NCBI GenBank assembly: GCA_002361335.1
Contig: DESS01000028.1
Span: 1-15,084, forward strand
Length of the DNA stretch: 15,084 nucleotides
Direction of reading: 5' to 3'
DNA from: Richelia sp. UBA3308
Lineage (GTDB): Bacteria > Cyanobacteriota > Cyanobacteriia > Cyanobacteriales > Nostocaceae
In this document: positions 1 through 7,696 of the stretch, piece by piece
Layout of the letters: every line of letters begins with the position of its first letter
How positions within the stretch are numbered: the first letter of the stretch is position 1
Notes under the pieces: model-generated
Seen by the model: the letters and a program-made list of their open reading frames with translations, nothing else
Told to the model about the DNA's origin: nothing
The model's database searches: none
Translations under genes and position numbers: made by a program

Positions 1-103
1 CTTTATAAAGAAATGGTATTAGACAATCTACAACTCTAGGATATAACGATTTAAAAACCGCAAAGACTCATACCTGGATCCACCAACGCCGAAATTTTTA
101 TAG

Positions 104-599
104 GTAATCTGATAAGCGTGAAAGAGGTAAGATTCTACAATGTTCCTTAACAACCCAGCATTACTACAAGACAGCACCTCTAACACGTACAGATTCCCCC
201 GAACAGTTACTATCCCAGGTAGCCCAAAGTGTTGCTAGAATTCCTAGTAAAGATGCAAGACAAGAGATCGCAGCATATACAGAGATTTTAGCAGGTTTAA
301 AATTTGAGAAGGATTTAATTCGTAAGTTTTTAAGCGAGGATATTATGCGAGAGTCAGTTATTTACCAAGATATCGAACAAAAAGGACAAAAAAAAGGAGA
401 AGAAAAGGGAAAGCAAAAGGCTGCGCTTTCATTTTGTATGCTTTTGCTCAACCAGCGTTTTGGTGAGTTGGAATCATCAATTGTTGAAAAAATCAATGTT
501 TTACCTGTTGAGAAATTAGAAACTTTGTGTGTGGCTTTGTTAAATATTTCTGAAATTGATGATTTGATTACTTGGTTGGAGGAAAACTGTACTCCATAG
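104..599 (+). pseudogene. Decayed C-terminal remnant of an Rpn-family / DUF4351-type protein
   Basis: The frame that ends at 599 is open from about 108. From about 180 it reads like the C-terminal half of cyanobacterial Rpn-type (PD-(D/E)XK nuclease/transposase-like) DUF4351 proteins: LTRTDSPEQLLSQVAQ, then EILAGL, FEKDLIRKFL, DIMRESVIYQDI, a Lys/Glu/Gln-rich linker, and a terminal helical part ending DDLITWLEE. Just upstream, at 131-178, the matching residues (MFLNNPALL) lie in another frame, so there is a frameshift near 176-180. Earlier still, that second frame reads V-I and then meets stops at 110, 113, 119 and 128, where the family has the VIRLWE stretch. The N-terminal nuclease domain is not visible. 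An 84-residue product could start at ATG 345, but it would be only linker and tail. Family assignment is from memory of family sequences; decay is seen directly. Confidence 0.75.
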
Positions 600-643
600 T
601 GTCAACGGTACAGTAAGTACTTAGGCAAAATTAATTTTACATT

Positions 644-745
644 TGTCATTGCGAGGGTTACTACGTGAAACGTTCACCTTTATGTGTTCCCGAAGGGTAG
701 CAATCGCAAGGTGTTGGGATTGCTTCGCTGTCGCTCGCAATGACA
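644..745. repeat. Nested palindromic repeat (MITE-like)
   Basis: TGTCATTGCGAG at 644-655 and its exact reverse complement CTCGCAATGACA at 734-745 bound a 102-bp element. Inside lies a second inverted pair, AGCAATC and GATTGCT, around a short loop. Repeats beginning TGTCATTGCGAG are common in spacers of filamentous cyanobacteria. No coding potential was seen. Confidence 0.7.
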
Positions 746-793
746 CAAATAATGAAGGCATACCCACTTAATATTTTTTAAAACTCTTGTGGT

Positions 794-811
794 ACGGGCA
801 TCCCTGCCCGT
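794..811. repeat. Short hairpin repeat, ACGGGCA / TGCCCGT
   Basis: Seven-base perfect arms ACGGGCA and TGCCCGT flank a TCCC loop. It lies in the 333-bp spacer before the first P450. No T-run follows directly, so it is more likely a dispersed cyanobacterial palindrome than a terminator. The rest of 746-932 is AT-rich, and I see no gene or clear promoter there. Confidence 0.55.
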
Positions 812-932
812 CCAAATGCACCTGATAAGAATAAAATATCCTGTAAATTAACGTTCTTTAAACTTAAAAGTTAGAGCTATTGATAGAGTGAGATAATAGT
901 ATCTTGCAATACATATTTCAGCCTTTAACCTG

Positions 933-2249
933 ATGACCTTAATCCAAACTCTACAACTAATAGCCAATCCCACAAAATTTTTTGATAACCATGCTAAAAA
1001 ATATGGTGATGTTTTTAGTTTACGAGTATTAGGTATAAATTCGCCGCCAGTTGTCTTTTTTAGTAGTCCCCAAGCTATCAACGATTGTTTGGCGATTCCT
1101 GCTAAACAATTAGATTTTAAAAAAGCTACCCACGTATTTAAACCCTTGTTTGGCAGTGATTCTATCGTCTTCCAAGAAGGTAAATCCCATAACCGCCAAA
1201 GACAATTATTGATGCCTCCCTTTCATGGCGATCGCCTTAAGTCTTACGGCGATACAATCTGTAATATAACTAAAGATGTGACGCGCAATTGGAAGACTGG
1301 TAATACTATTTTTATGCAGCAAGTAATGCCGGATATCACTTTACAAATTATCCTACAAGTGGTATTTGGAATTAATCCAGGAGAACGTTACGAAAAATTA
1401 CGAAAACTCTTAACTGCCCTATTAGATGATATTACCAAACCTTGGTATTCCAGTTTATTTTTCTTTCCACCTTTACAAAAAGATTTGGGTAAATGGAGTC
1501 CTTGGGGCAATTATCTCAAAAGAAGGGAAGAAATAGATAAATTAATATATGCAGAGATTTCTGAACGTAGGACAATTAATCATAATTTAGGTGAAGATAT
1601 TTTAAGTCTGTTGATGTCAGCCCGCGATCAATCCGGGGAGAAAATGACAGACAAGGAATTGCGAGATCAACTAGTTTCCTTGTTGCTTTTAGGTTATGAA
1701 ACCACATCTGGAGTTTTGGCGTGGTTATTCTACATGATTCACTCACATTCAGAAGTGAAAGAGAAATTAATTCAAGAATTACAGAGTTTAAATAAAGCGA
1801 CTTCTGTGGAAACAATTACTCAACTACCTTACCTAAGTGCAGTTTGCGCCGAAACCATGCGACTTCACCCCATCGCTTTAATTTGCACTCCCCGCATGAC
1901 AATAGATAAAGTAGAAGTCGCCGGAGAAAAGTTTAATTCAGGAACAGTTTTAGTTCCCTGTATATATTTAGCCCATCGTCGGGAAACAACTTATCAACAA
2001 CCAGATCAATTTATCCCGGAAAGGTTTCTCAATCAAAAATTTTCGCCATTTGAATATCTTCCTTTTGGGGGAGGTTATCGCGGTTGTATTGGTTCCGCTT
2101 TTGCAGTTTATGAAATGAAATTGATTTTGGCGACAATTTTATCCCAGTTTGAATTGCAATTGGTTGATAAAAAACCAGTAAAACCGGTGCGTCGGGGGAT
2201 TACTATTGTTCCCAGTGGTGGTGTACCAATGATTGTCAAACCACAATAA
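933..2249 (+). CDS. Cytochrome P450, CYP110-like
   Basis: Haem-thiolate monooxygenase of 438 residues. It shows the C-helix HNRQR motif (86-90) followed by LLMPPFHGDR, the K-helix EXXR pair (E307, R310), PERF (362-365), and the haem loop FGGGYRGCIG (378-387) with C385 as the iron ligand. The PPFHGDR and DLGKWSPWG stretches are typical of the cyanobacterial CYP110 family, whose known members oxidise fatty acids, terpenes or other hydrophobic substrates. No membrane anchor is seen, and redox partners are not encoded nearby. The I-helix reads LLGYETT instead of the usual AGHETT, so Leu and Tyr replace Ala and His near the oxygen-activation site. ATG 933 is the first ATG after an in-frame stop at 897; this gives an N-terminus about 8 residues shorter than the second P450 and without the GPKIP hinge. 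crtO follows after 87 bp. Substrate unknown. Confidence 0.9.
   Translation: MTLIQTLQLIANPTKFFDNHAKKYGDVFSLRVLGINSPPVVFFSSPQAINDCLAIPAKQLDFKKATHVFKPLFGSDSIVFQEGKSHNRQRQLLMPPFHGDRLKSYGDTICNITKDVTRNWKTGNTIFMQQVMPDITLQIILQVVFGINPGERYEKLRKLLTALLDDITKPWYSSLFFFPPLQKDLGKWSPWGNYLKRREEIDKLIYAEISERRTINHNLGEDILSLLMSARDQSGEKMTDKELRDQLVSLLLLGYETTSGVLAWLFYMIHSHSEVKEKLIQELQSLNKATSVETITQLPYLSAVCAETMRLHPIALICTPRMTIDKVEVAGEKFNSGTVLVPCIYLAHRRETTYQQPDQFIPERFLNQKFSPFEYLPFGGGYRGCIGSAFAVYEMKLILATILSQFELQLVDKKPVKPVRRGITIVPSGGVPMIVKPQ
1228..1235. repeat. HIP1 octamer
   Basis: GCGATCGC, the highly iterated palindrome of many cyanobacterial genomes, inside the first P450 at the HGDR codons. It supports a cyanobacterial origin. 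Confidence 0.85.
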
Positions 2250-2261
2250 AGTTATATAACT
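2250..2261. repeat. 12-bp perfect palindrome after the P450 stop
   Basis: AGTTATATAACT begins at the base after the P450 stop codon. It could be chance in AT-rich DNA or a weak protein-binding site. The 87-bp gap to crtO shows no clear Shine-Dalgarno and no GC-rich terminator, so read-through from the P450 into crtO is possible. Confidence 0.3.
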
Positions 2262-2336
2262 CGGGTATGATGTAAATTTTTATGGACATAAATAATATAA
2301 GCTAATCAATATATTACATATCTTGAAATATTAACC

Positions 2337-4031
2337 ATGCAACAGTATGATGTTGTGATTATCGGTGCAGGACACAACGGATTAGTTTGTGCTGCTTATT
2401 TATTGAAAGCTGGTTACAGCGTAGTATTATTAGAAAAACGTTCCGTACCTGGTGGTGCGGCAACTACAGAGGAACTTTTACCGAAAGAAGCACCGGGATT
2501 TAAGTTTAATTTGTGTGCGATCGATCACGAATTTATTCATCTGGGGCCTGTTGTTGAAGAATTAGAATTAGAAAAATACGGGTTGGAATATTTAGATTGC
2601 GATCCCGTTGTATTTTGTCCTCATCCCGACGGAAAATACTTTTTAGGACATAAGTCTTTAGATAAAACTTGTGCGGAAATCGCTCGTTATTCTCAACGGG
2701 ATGCTGTAAAATATAAAGAATTTACAGAATACTGGGAGCGTGTTTTGAGTGCAATGATTCCCATGTTTAACGCACCACCGAAATCAATTTTAGATATTGC
2801 TGGAAACTACGATATTAGCAAAATTAAAGATTTATTTTCGGTAATTGGTTCCGCTTCCAAAACCCTGGATTTTGTACGTAATATGATCACCTCCGGCGAG
2901 GATATTCTCAACGAATGGTTTGATTCAGAATTTCTCAAAGCACCATTAGCTAGACTCAGCGCCGAATTAGGTGCGCCACCTTCCCAAAAAACCCTGGGAA
3001 TTGGTGCAATAATGATGGCAATGCGTCATAATCCGGGAATGGCTAGACCAAAAGGAGGTACTGGTGGATTAATCAAAGCTTTAGTGAATTTAGTAACAAG
3101 TAAAGGCGGCGTTATTTTAACCGAGCAACATGTAGAAAAAGTATTGATTGATAATGATAAAGCTGTTGGGGTTAGAGTTAGGGGAGGTAAAGAATATCGT
3201 GCAAAAGAAGCGGTAATTTCTAACATTGATGCCCAAAGATTATTCATGCAAATGATAGATAAAAGCGATGCAGATGCAGTAGATCCAGACTTACATGAAA
3301 GATTAAAACGTCGCATAGTAAATAATAACGAAACCATTCTCAAAATAGACTTAGCATTAAACGAGCCATTACGTTTTGAACATCACGAACACAAAGACGA
3401 ATATTTAGTTGGTTCTATATTAATTGCCGATTCAGTTGCTCATGTAGAACAAGCACATAGTTTGTGTACCTTGGGACAAATTCCTGATGCAGATCCTTCA
3501 ATATACGCCGTAATGCCCAGCTTCCGGGATCCGAGTTTAGCACCTCCAGGAAAGCATACTTTGTGGATTGAATTTTTTGCACCTTATCAAATAAAAGATG
3601 CCAATGGTACGGGTTTAAATGGTACCGGCTGGACTGATCAATTGAAAAACAAAGTCGCAGATAGAGTCATAGATAAACTAGCAGAATATGCACCAAACGT
3701 AAAACAAGCTACTATTGCCCGCGCCGTAGAAAGTCCAGCAGAATTAGGTGAAAGATTGGGTGCTTATAAGGGCAATTACTATCACATTGACATGACATTA
3801 GATCAGATGGTTTTCTTGCGTCCCTTACCGGAAATTGCCAATTACAAAACCCCAATTAAAAACTTGTATTTAACAGGTGCGGGAACCCATCCAGGCGGTT
3901 CAATTTCGGGAATGCCAGGACGTAATTGTGCTAGGGTATTTTTCCAGACAAAGCAACCAATGCAGCAAACATTTAAAGATATGCGGGAATCGATTACCTC
4001 TACCTTTGAGTCGATATTTAAAGGTAAATAA
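2337..4031 (+). CDS. crtO: CrtO-type beta-carotene ketolase (FAD-dependent)
   Basis: A 564-residue flavoprotein of the CrtI/CrtO superfamily. The N-terminal Rossmann FAD motif is IIGAGHNG (GxGxxG at 10-15) with the ribose-binding acid E33 in LLEKR, followed by VPGGAATTE. Long stretches match what I recall of Synechocystis CrtO, including CAIDHEFI (60-67), NEWFDSE, MRHNPG, ARPKGGTGGL, MAPPG-like SLAPPGKHTLWIEFFAPY, and the C-terminal FAD signature LYLTGAGTHPGGSISGMPGR (510-529). CrtO adds keto groups at C4 of beta-carotene to give echinenone, and canthaxanthin in some species. These pigments are used in membranes and by the orange carotenoid protein. It acts as a membrane-associated enzyme with quinone-type acceptors. 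Length fits the family, with roughly 20 extra C-terminal residues after the last conserved block. The start is fixed by the Rossmann strand directly after MQQ. It lies between a P450 and the heptamer array. The CrtISO and CrtI desaturases are less likely given these motifs. Confidence 0.91.
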   Translation: MQQYDVVIIGAGHNGLVCAAYLLKAGYSVVLLEKRSVPGGAATTEELLPKEAPGFKFNLCAIDHEFIHLGPVVEELELEKYGLEYLDCDPVVFCPHPDGKYFLGHKSLDKTCAEIARYSQRDAVKYKEFTEYWERVLSAMIPMFNAPPKSILDIAGNYDISKIKDLFSVIGSASKTLDFVRNMITSGEDILNEWFDSEFLKAPLARLSAELGAPPSQKTLGIGAIMMAMRHNPGMARPKGGTGGLIKALVNLVTSKGGVILTEQHVEKVLIDNDKAVGVRVRGGKEYRAKEAVISNIDAQRLFMQMIDKSDADAVDPDLHERLKRRIVNNNETILKIDLALNEPLRFEHHEHKDEYLVGSILIADSVAHVEQAHSLCTLGQIPDADPSIYAVMPSFRDPSLAPPGKHTLWIEFFAPYQIKDANGTGLNGTGWTDQLKNKVADRVIDKLAEYAPNVKQATIARAVESPAELGERLGAYKGNYYHIDMTLDQMVFLRPLPEIANYKTPIKNLYLTGAGTHPGGSISGMPGRNCARVFFQTKQPMQQTFKDMRESITSTFESIFKGK

Positions 4032-4032
4032 T

Positions 4033-4438
4033 TTAGTTGTTAGTTGTTAGTTGTTAGTTGTTAGTTTTGATTCGTTATTAGTTAGTTTTTAGTTTTTAGT
4101 TTTTAGTTGTTACTCGTTACTCGTTACTCGTTACTCCTTAGTTGTTAGTTGATAGTTGATAGTTGATAGTTGTTAGTTGTTAGTTTTTAGTTGTTAGTTG
4201 TTAGTTTTTATTTGTTATTAGTTAGTTGTTAGTTGTTACTCGTTACTCGTTACTCGTTACTCCTTAGTTGTTATGTGTTAGTTTTTATTTGTTATTAGTT
4301 AGTTGTTACTCGTTACTCGTTACTCGTTACTCGTTAGTTTTTAGTTGTCATTTGTTATTTATTGTTGGTTATTAGTTACTTTTTGATTGTTAATTGTTAC
4401 TCGTTACTCGTTACTCGTTACTCGTTACTCGTTACTCT
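4033..4438. repeat. Array of 58 heptanucleotide units in perfect phase (STRR type)
   Basis: Reading in 7-base steps from 4033, the whole 406 bp parses into 58 units with no slip. Counts: TTAGTTG 15, TTACTCG 15, TTAGTTT 8, TTATTAG 4, ATAGTTG 3, TTACTCC 2, TTATTTG 2, TTACTCT 1, and eight single variants. TTACTCG units sit in runs of 3, 3, 4 and 5. The runs end TTACTCC, TTACTCC, TTACTCG and TTACTCT, and each is preceded by TTAGTTG or TTAATTG. A composite block (TTAGTTT, TTATTTG, TTATTAG, one or two TTAGTTG, then the TTACTCG run) recurs at 4201-4270 and 4278-4333, and less exactly from 4061. Stop triplets (TAG) fall in every frame, so it is not coding. Short tandem repeats of 7 bp are known from heterocystous cyanobacteria. 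The array starts one base after the crtO stop; 4439-4505 is plain spacer. Confidence 0.95.
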
Positions 4439-4505
4439 CCCCACTACAGATGACAAACCATATACAAAAGTGATGCAATAGATATAGCGTAGCCAATGCA
4501 CTATT

Positions 4506-5597
4506 ATGACACAACGGGTTTTAATTTTAGGGGGAAGGGGACGCATAGGTAGTAGTGTTGCCCAAGATATTGCCAAGTATACCCAGGCAGAAATCACTGT
4601 TACTGGGCGTAAGGCACCACAAAAGCAGCACCAAACCTCTTTTAAATGTATTGCTTTAGATTTAGAGGAAACTGAAAAACTACGTGAAGCTATTTCTAAT
4701 AGTAATATTGTCGTTCATTGTGCAGGTCCTTTTCATTATCGAGATACCACTGTTTTGCAAATATGCATTGAACAAGGTGTTAACTATGTTGATGTTAGCG
4801 ACCATCGTTCCTATACTAATAAAGTATTAACCCTTCACGAACAAGCTGCCGAAAAAGGTGTCACGGCAGTGATTAATACAGGTATTTTTCCGGGTATTTC
4901 TAATAGTATGGTGCGTGAGTGCGTCGAAGAATTTGATCGACCAGAAAAGATACATTTAAGTTATGTTGTAGCTAGTTCTGGTGGCGCTGGCGTTACGGTA
5001 ATGCGAACCACTTTTTTAGGGTTACAAAATCCCTTTGAAGCTTGGATAAATGGTAAATGGGAAACTGTGAAACCCTACACAGAAAGAGAAACTGTTGACT
5101 TTCCCAAACCTTACGGACAAAACGGGGTTTACTGGTTTGATATGCCGGAAACTTTCACTTTACCCAAAGCATTTCCTACAGTTAAAAGTGTAATTACTAA
5201 GTTTGGTTCTCTTCCTGATTTTTACAATCATTTAACTTGGATTGCTGCCAATGTATTTCCTAAATCCTGGATTCAGAACAAGAGTGGTGTGGAATTTTTA
5301 GCTCAAGTTAGTCATTTGATGACCGATGTTACTGATAATTTAAGTGGAATTGGTGTGGCAATTCGCTCAGAAGTTACGGGAATAAAAGATGGTAAAACAG
5401 TCGTTTATTGTGGGACTTTAGCACATCAAAATACTGCGATCGCGGCTGGTTATGGTACGGGTAGTATAGCTCAATTACTACTCGAAGGTAAATTACAAAA
5501 ACCGGGAGTTTATCCACAAGAAGAAGTCTTATCAACCGATCTATTTGAAGAAATGATGGAAACTAGAGGAATAAAAATTAATCGACAATGGTTATAA
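4506..5597 (+). CDS. Saccharopine dehydrogenase-like NAD(P)-binding oxidoreductase
   Basis: 363 residues. The N-terminus RVLILGGRGRIGSSVA (4-19) is a Rossmann dinucleotide-binding motif, followed by TGRK (33-36) at the ribose end, then VVHCAGPF (69-76), GVNYVDVSDH (91-100) and INTGIFPGISN (123-133). These are characteristic of the saccharopine dehydrogenase NAD(P)-binding family (Sacchrp_dh_NADP). The C-terminal part ends in GYGTGSIAQLLLEGKL (315-330) and KPGVYPQEE, as in other bacterial members. True lysine-pathway activity is not implied; most such proteins have no assigned substrate, and they include reductases and carotenoid- or lipid-associated enzymes. ATG 4506 is chosen because the Rossmann strand follows directly. 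No Shine-Dalgarno is visible. The gene lies between the heptamer array and the broken P450, on the same strand as crtO, so a role in modifying a P450 or carotenoid product is possible but only inferred. Confidence 0.85.
   Translation: MTQRVLILGGRGRIGSSVAQDIAKYTQAEITVTGRKAPQKQHQTSFKCIALDLEETEKLREAISNSNIVVHCAGPFHYRDTTVLQICIEQGVNYVDVSDHRSYTNKVLTLHEQAAEKGVTAVINTGIFPGISNSMVRECVEEFDRPEKIHLSYVVASSGGAGVTVMRTTFLGLQNPFEAWINGKWETVKPYTERETVDFPKPYGQNGVYWFDMPETFTLPKAFPTVKSVITKFGSLPDFYNHLTWIAANVFPKSWIQNKSGVEFLAQVSHLMTDVTDNLSGIGVAIRSEVTGIKDGKTVVYCGTLAHQNTAIAAGYGTGSIAQLLLEGKLQKPGVYPQEEVLSTDLFEEMMETRGIKINRQWL
5436..5443. repeat. HIP1 octamer
   Basis: GCGATCGC inside the oxidoreductase gene, at the Ala-Ile-Ala codons near its C-terminus. 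Confidence 0.85.
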
Positions 5598-5622
5598 AAA
5601 TAATTCCTAAGTTTATTATTTT
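5597..5622. terminator. Weak AT-only hairpin at the oxidoreductase stop
   Basis: AAAATAAT (5597-5604) and ATTATTTT (5615-5622) are exact reverse complements around a 10-base loop, beginning at the last base of the stop codon. The stem has no G or C, so termination would be weak. The remaining spacer to 5896 (about 270 bp) shows no gene, no repeat I recognise and no clear promoter; the upstream region of the second P450 is AT-rich. Confidence 0.3.
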
Positions 5623-5896
5623 ATGCATCTTTTAATAAGTAGATCAGCGTTGAAAATAGTAATCAAGATAAGAGAGTAGAGATGGGGTGAGTGGTAATAA
5701 GGCTTTTAACTCCAACATTGCGGTAACATAGCCCTCGTTTATTTGTGCCGACTTACTTAGAAGCAACTTTTTTATCAAGAAACCTACGATACTTTTGAGT
5801 TAGACAGTTTCAGCTAAAAGAGTATGCACTCCTTAAAACCAATAGCACTTAAAAACCGTTAGTCTAATAAGATATAGATTTTTTTGAGTAACGGCG

Positions 5897-7279
5897 ATGA
5901 TACAAATAAAAGGACCAAAAATTCCTAGATTTGCTCAATTGATGGAATGGGTTTTCAATCCCTTGCAATTAATGGAAAAATCTGCCCAAACTTATGGAGA
6001 TACTTTTAAATTATCTTTGGTTGGGAATTATCCATTGATATTTGTCAGCCATCCCCAAGCTATCAAGGAAATTTTTACCGCCAGCCCAGATAAGTTTGAT
6101 TCGGGGAGAGGAAACCAATTAATCGCATCTTTACTAGGAGAAGAATCCTTAGTTTTACTCGATGGCGCAGCACACCAACGCCAGCGAAAGTTATTAACGC
6201 CACCGTTTCACGGAGACAGAATGAAACAATATGGCGAATTAATTTGTGAAATTACCGAAAAAGTAATTAGTAATTGGAAGATTGGCGAACCCTTTGAAGT
6301 TCGTAATTCCATGCAATAAATTTCTCTGGGAGTTATTTTACAAGCAGTATTCGGACTCAATCAAGGGGAGCGTTACGACGAAATTAAACAGCTAATTGGT
6401 TCTATATTAGAAGTATCGGGTTCGCCTTTAAAGGCAACACTGGTATTTATACCATTTTTACAAAAAGATTTAGGTGCTTGGAGTCCCTGGGGTAACTTTC
6501 TACGCCAGCAAAAACGATTAAATGAGTTATTGTACGCTGAAATTCAGGAACGTAGAGATAATCCAGATACATCTCGGGAAGATATTTTATCATTAATGAT
6601 GGCTGCACGGGATGAACAAAATCAACCCATGACAGATAAAGAATTGCGTGATGAATTGATGACATTATTAGTCGCAGGGCATGAAACCACTGCTTCATCC
6701 TTAACTTGGGCATTTTATTGGATTCATCATCTTCCTGAAGTACGGAAAAAACTTTTAGGGGAATTAGATGGAGTCGATATTAAGAATGATTTAAGCACAA
6801 TTGGGAAATTATCTTACTTAAAAGGAGTTTGTGCCGAAACATTACGGATATATCCCATCGCCTTAATAGCTTTTCCTCGCATTAATAAAGCACCAATCAA
6901 AATCATGGATTACGAATATCCCCCAGAAACGCAGTTAATGCCATGCATTTATTTAACCCATCATCGCGAAGATTTGTATCCACAACCAAAACAGTTTAAA
7001 CCAGAAAGATTTATTGAAAAACAATATTCAGCTTATGAATATTTACCCTTTGGTGGCGGAAATCGTCGCTGTATCGGTATGGCGTTTGCCTTGTTTGAAA
7101 TGAAATTGGTATTAACAACGGTTTTGAAAAACTTTGAATTGAGTATAGTTAATAATCATCAAGTTAAACCAACCCGTCGCGGCGCTACCTTAGCGCCTTC
7201 TGGCGGTAAGTGGTTGGTAGCGAAAGGGAAGAGGGATGTGAAGGTTAGCGGTGGGTGTTTGAGTTGCGAACATTTCTAG
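5897..7279 (+). pseudogene. Cytochrome P450, CYP110-like, with one in-frame stop
   Basis: The reading frame spans 461 codons including the natural stop and is open except for a single TAA at 6317-6319 (codon 141). Before it, residues 1-140 hold the GPKIP hinge, the C-helix HQRQR (93-97) and PPFHGDR. After it, the same frame continues ISLGVILQAVFGLNQGERY, the I-helix AGHETT (260-265), EXXR (E314, R317), PERF, and the haem loop FGGGNRRCIG with C392 as ligand. Family members have Glu or Asp at the stop position (SMQ-E-ISL), so one G-to-T change, GAA to TAA, explains it. Without read-through, the first piece lacks the haem site and the second lacks the C-helix. No other damage is seen, so inactivation is recent or the stop is a sequencing error. 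The C-terminus carries about a dozen extra residues ending CLSCEHF. It is a paralogue of the first P450 in the window. Confidence 0.88.
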
Positions 7280-7297
7280 AATAACCAAATCCAAATC

Positions 7298-7350
7298 GCC
7301 CGCATCCTCGAAGGATGGGGCTACACAAACAAAGCCTGCCTCCGCAGGCT
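7298..7350 (+). repeat. 53-bp double-hairpin repeat, copy 1
   Basis: It starts GCCCGCATCC, holds a hairpin GCATCC-TCGAA-GGATG, the linker GGGGCTACACAAACAAAG, and a second hairpin AGCCTGC-CTCC-GCAGGCT. The reverse complement of 7697-7749 has the same layout and length with scattered, partly compensatory base changes. It lies 18 bp after the P450 pseudogene and may end transcripts arriving from the left, though no long T-run follows. Confidence 0.75.
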
Positions 7351-7483
7351 ACAATTAACTAATATTTACTCAACTTACCTTTAGAGATTCAATAAAACCA
7401 CAATCAAAAATTTTTGTGTGAAAACAAAATTATTTATAAATATTTTGGCTACTGATAAAATATAAAAATAAGTGCGATTGGCA

Positions 7484-7516
7484 TTCGCCACCTTCCCGCT
7501 TTGGGAAGATCGCGAA
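7484..7516. repeat. Nested hairpin around CTTCCC / GGGAAG
   Basis: CTTCCC (7492-7497) and GGGAAG (7503-7508) flank GCTTT, with outer arms TTCGC (7484-7488) and GCGAA (7512-7516). It looks like another dispersed palindrome. Further on, 7600-7641 is a low-complexity CTCTGCG-rich stretch of a type common in cyanobacterial spacers. I see no gene in 7351-7696. Confidence 0.5.
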
Positions 7517-7696
7517 GCGGATAACCTTTGAGCTTATCGCTACCTTGAATTATATCTCTTCGGCTTGCTTTGTAATTTTTAAAAGATGAACATAAACTCT
7601 CTGTGTTCCTCTGCGCTTGCCTTTGCGCTCCTCTGCGTTCAAAATATACAATTTACCCTTTTTAAACATTCACACGCGACAAAATCCCAAAAAACC

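Noticed and set aside
340..430. Lys/Glu-rich segment as a toxin-antitoxin gene
   Set aside because: The composition matches the linker of Rpn/DUF4351 proteins and it is in frame with their typical flanking helices; there is no partner gene.
848..1081. 77-codon minus-strand frame over the P450 start
   Set aside because: It overlaps the conserved N-terminal region of the P450 and resembles no family I know.
3026..3343. 105-codon open frame on the minus strand
   Set aside because: It lies wholly inside crtO, which has clear family motifs throughout; no motif or start context supports the antisense frame.
4033..4438. CRISPR array
   Set aside because: Units are 7 bp, contiguous, and without unique spacers; there are no cas genes nearby.
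6317..6319. Programmed recoding of the P450 stop
   Set aside because: The codon is TAA, not the UGA or UAG used for selenocysteine or pyrrolysine, and no obvious recoding structure follows. A point mutation is simpler.
6530..7279. Independent gene starting at TTG 6530
   Set aside because: It is the continuation of the P450 frame; open sequence with family residues extends upstream to the TAA, and the start has no ribosome binding site.
7560..7680. Possible RNA gene in the CTCTGCG-rich spacer
   Set aside because: It is a low-complexity repeat with no tRNA-like cloverleaf or conserved RNA motif that I could recognise.
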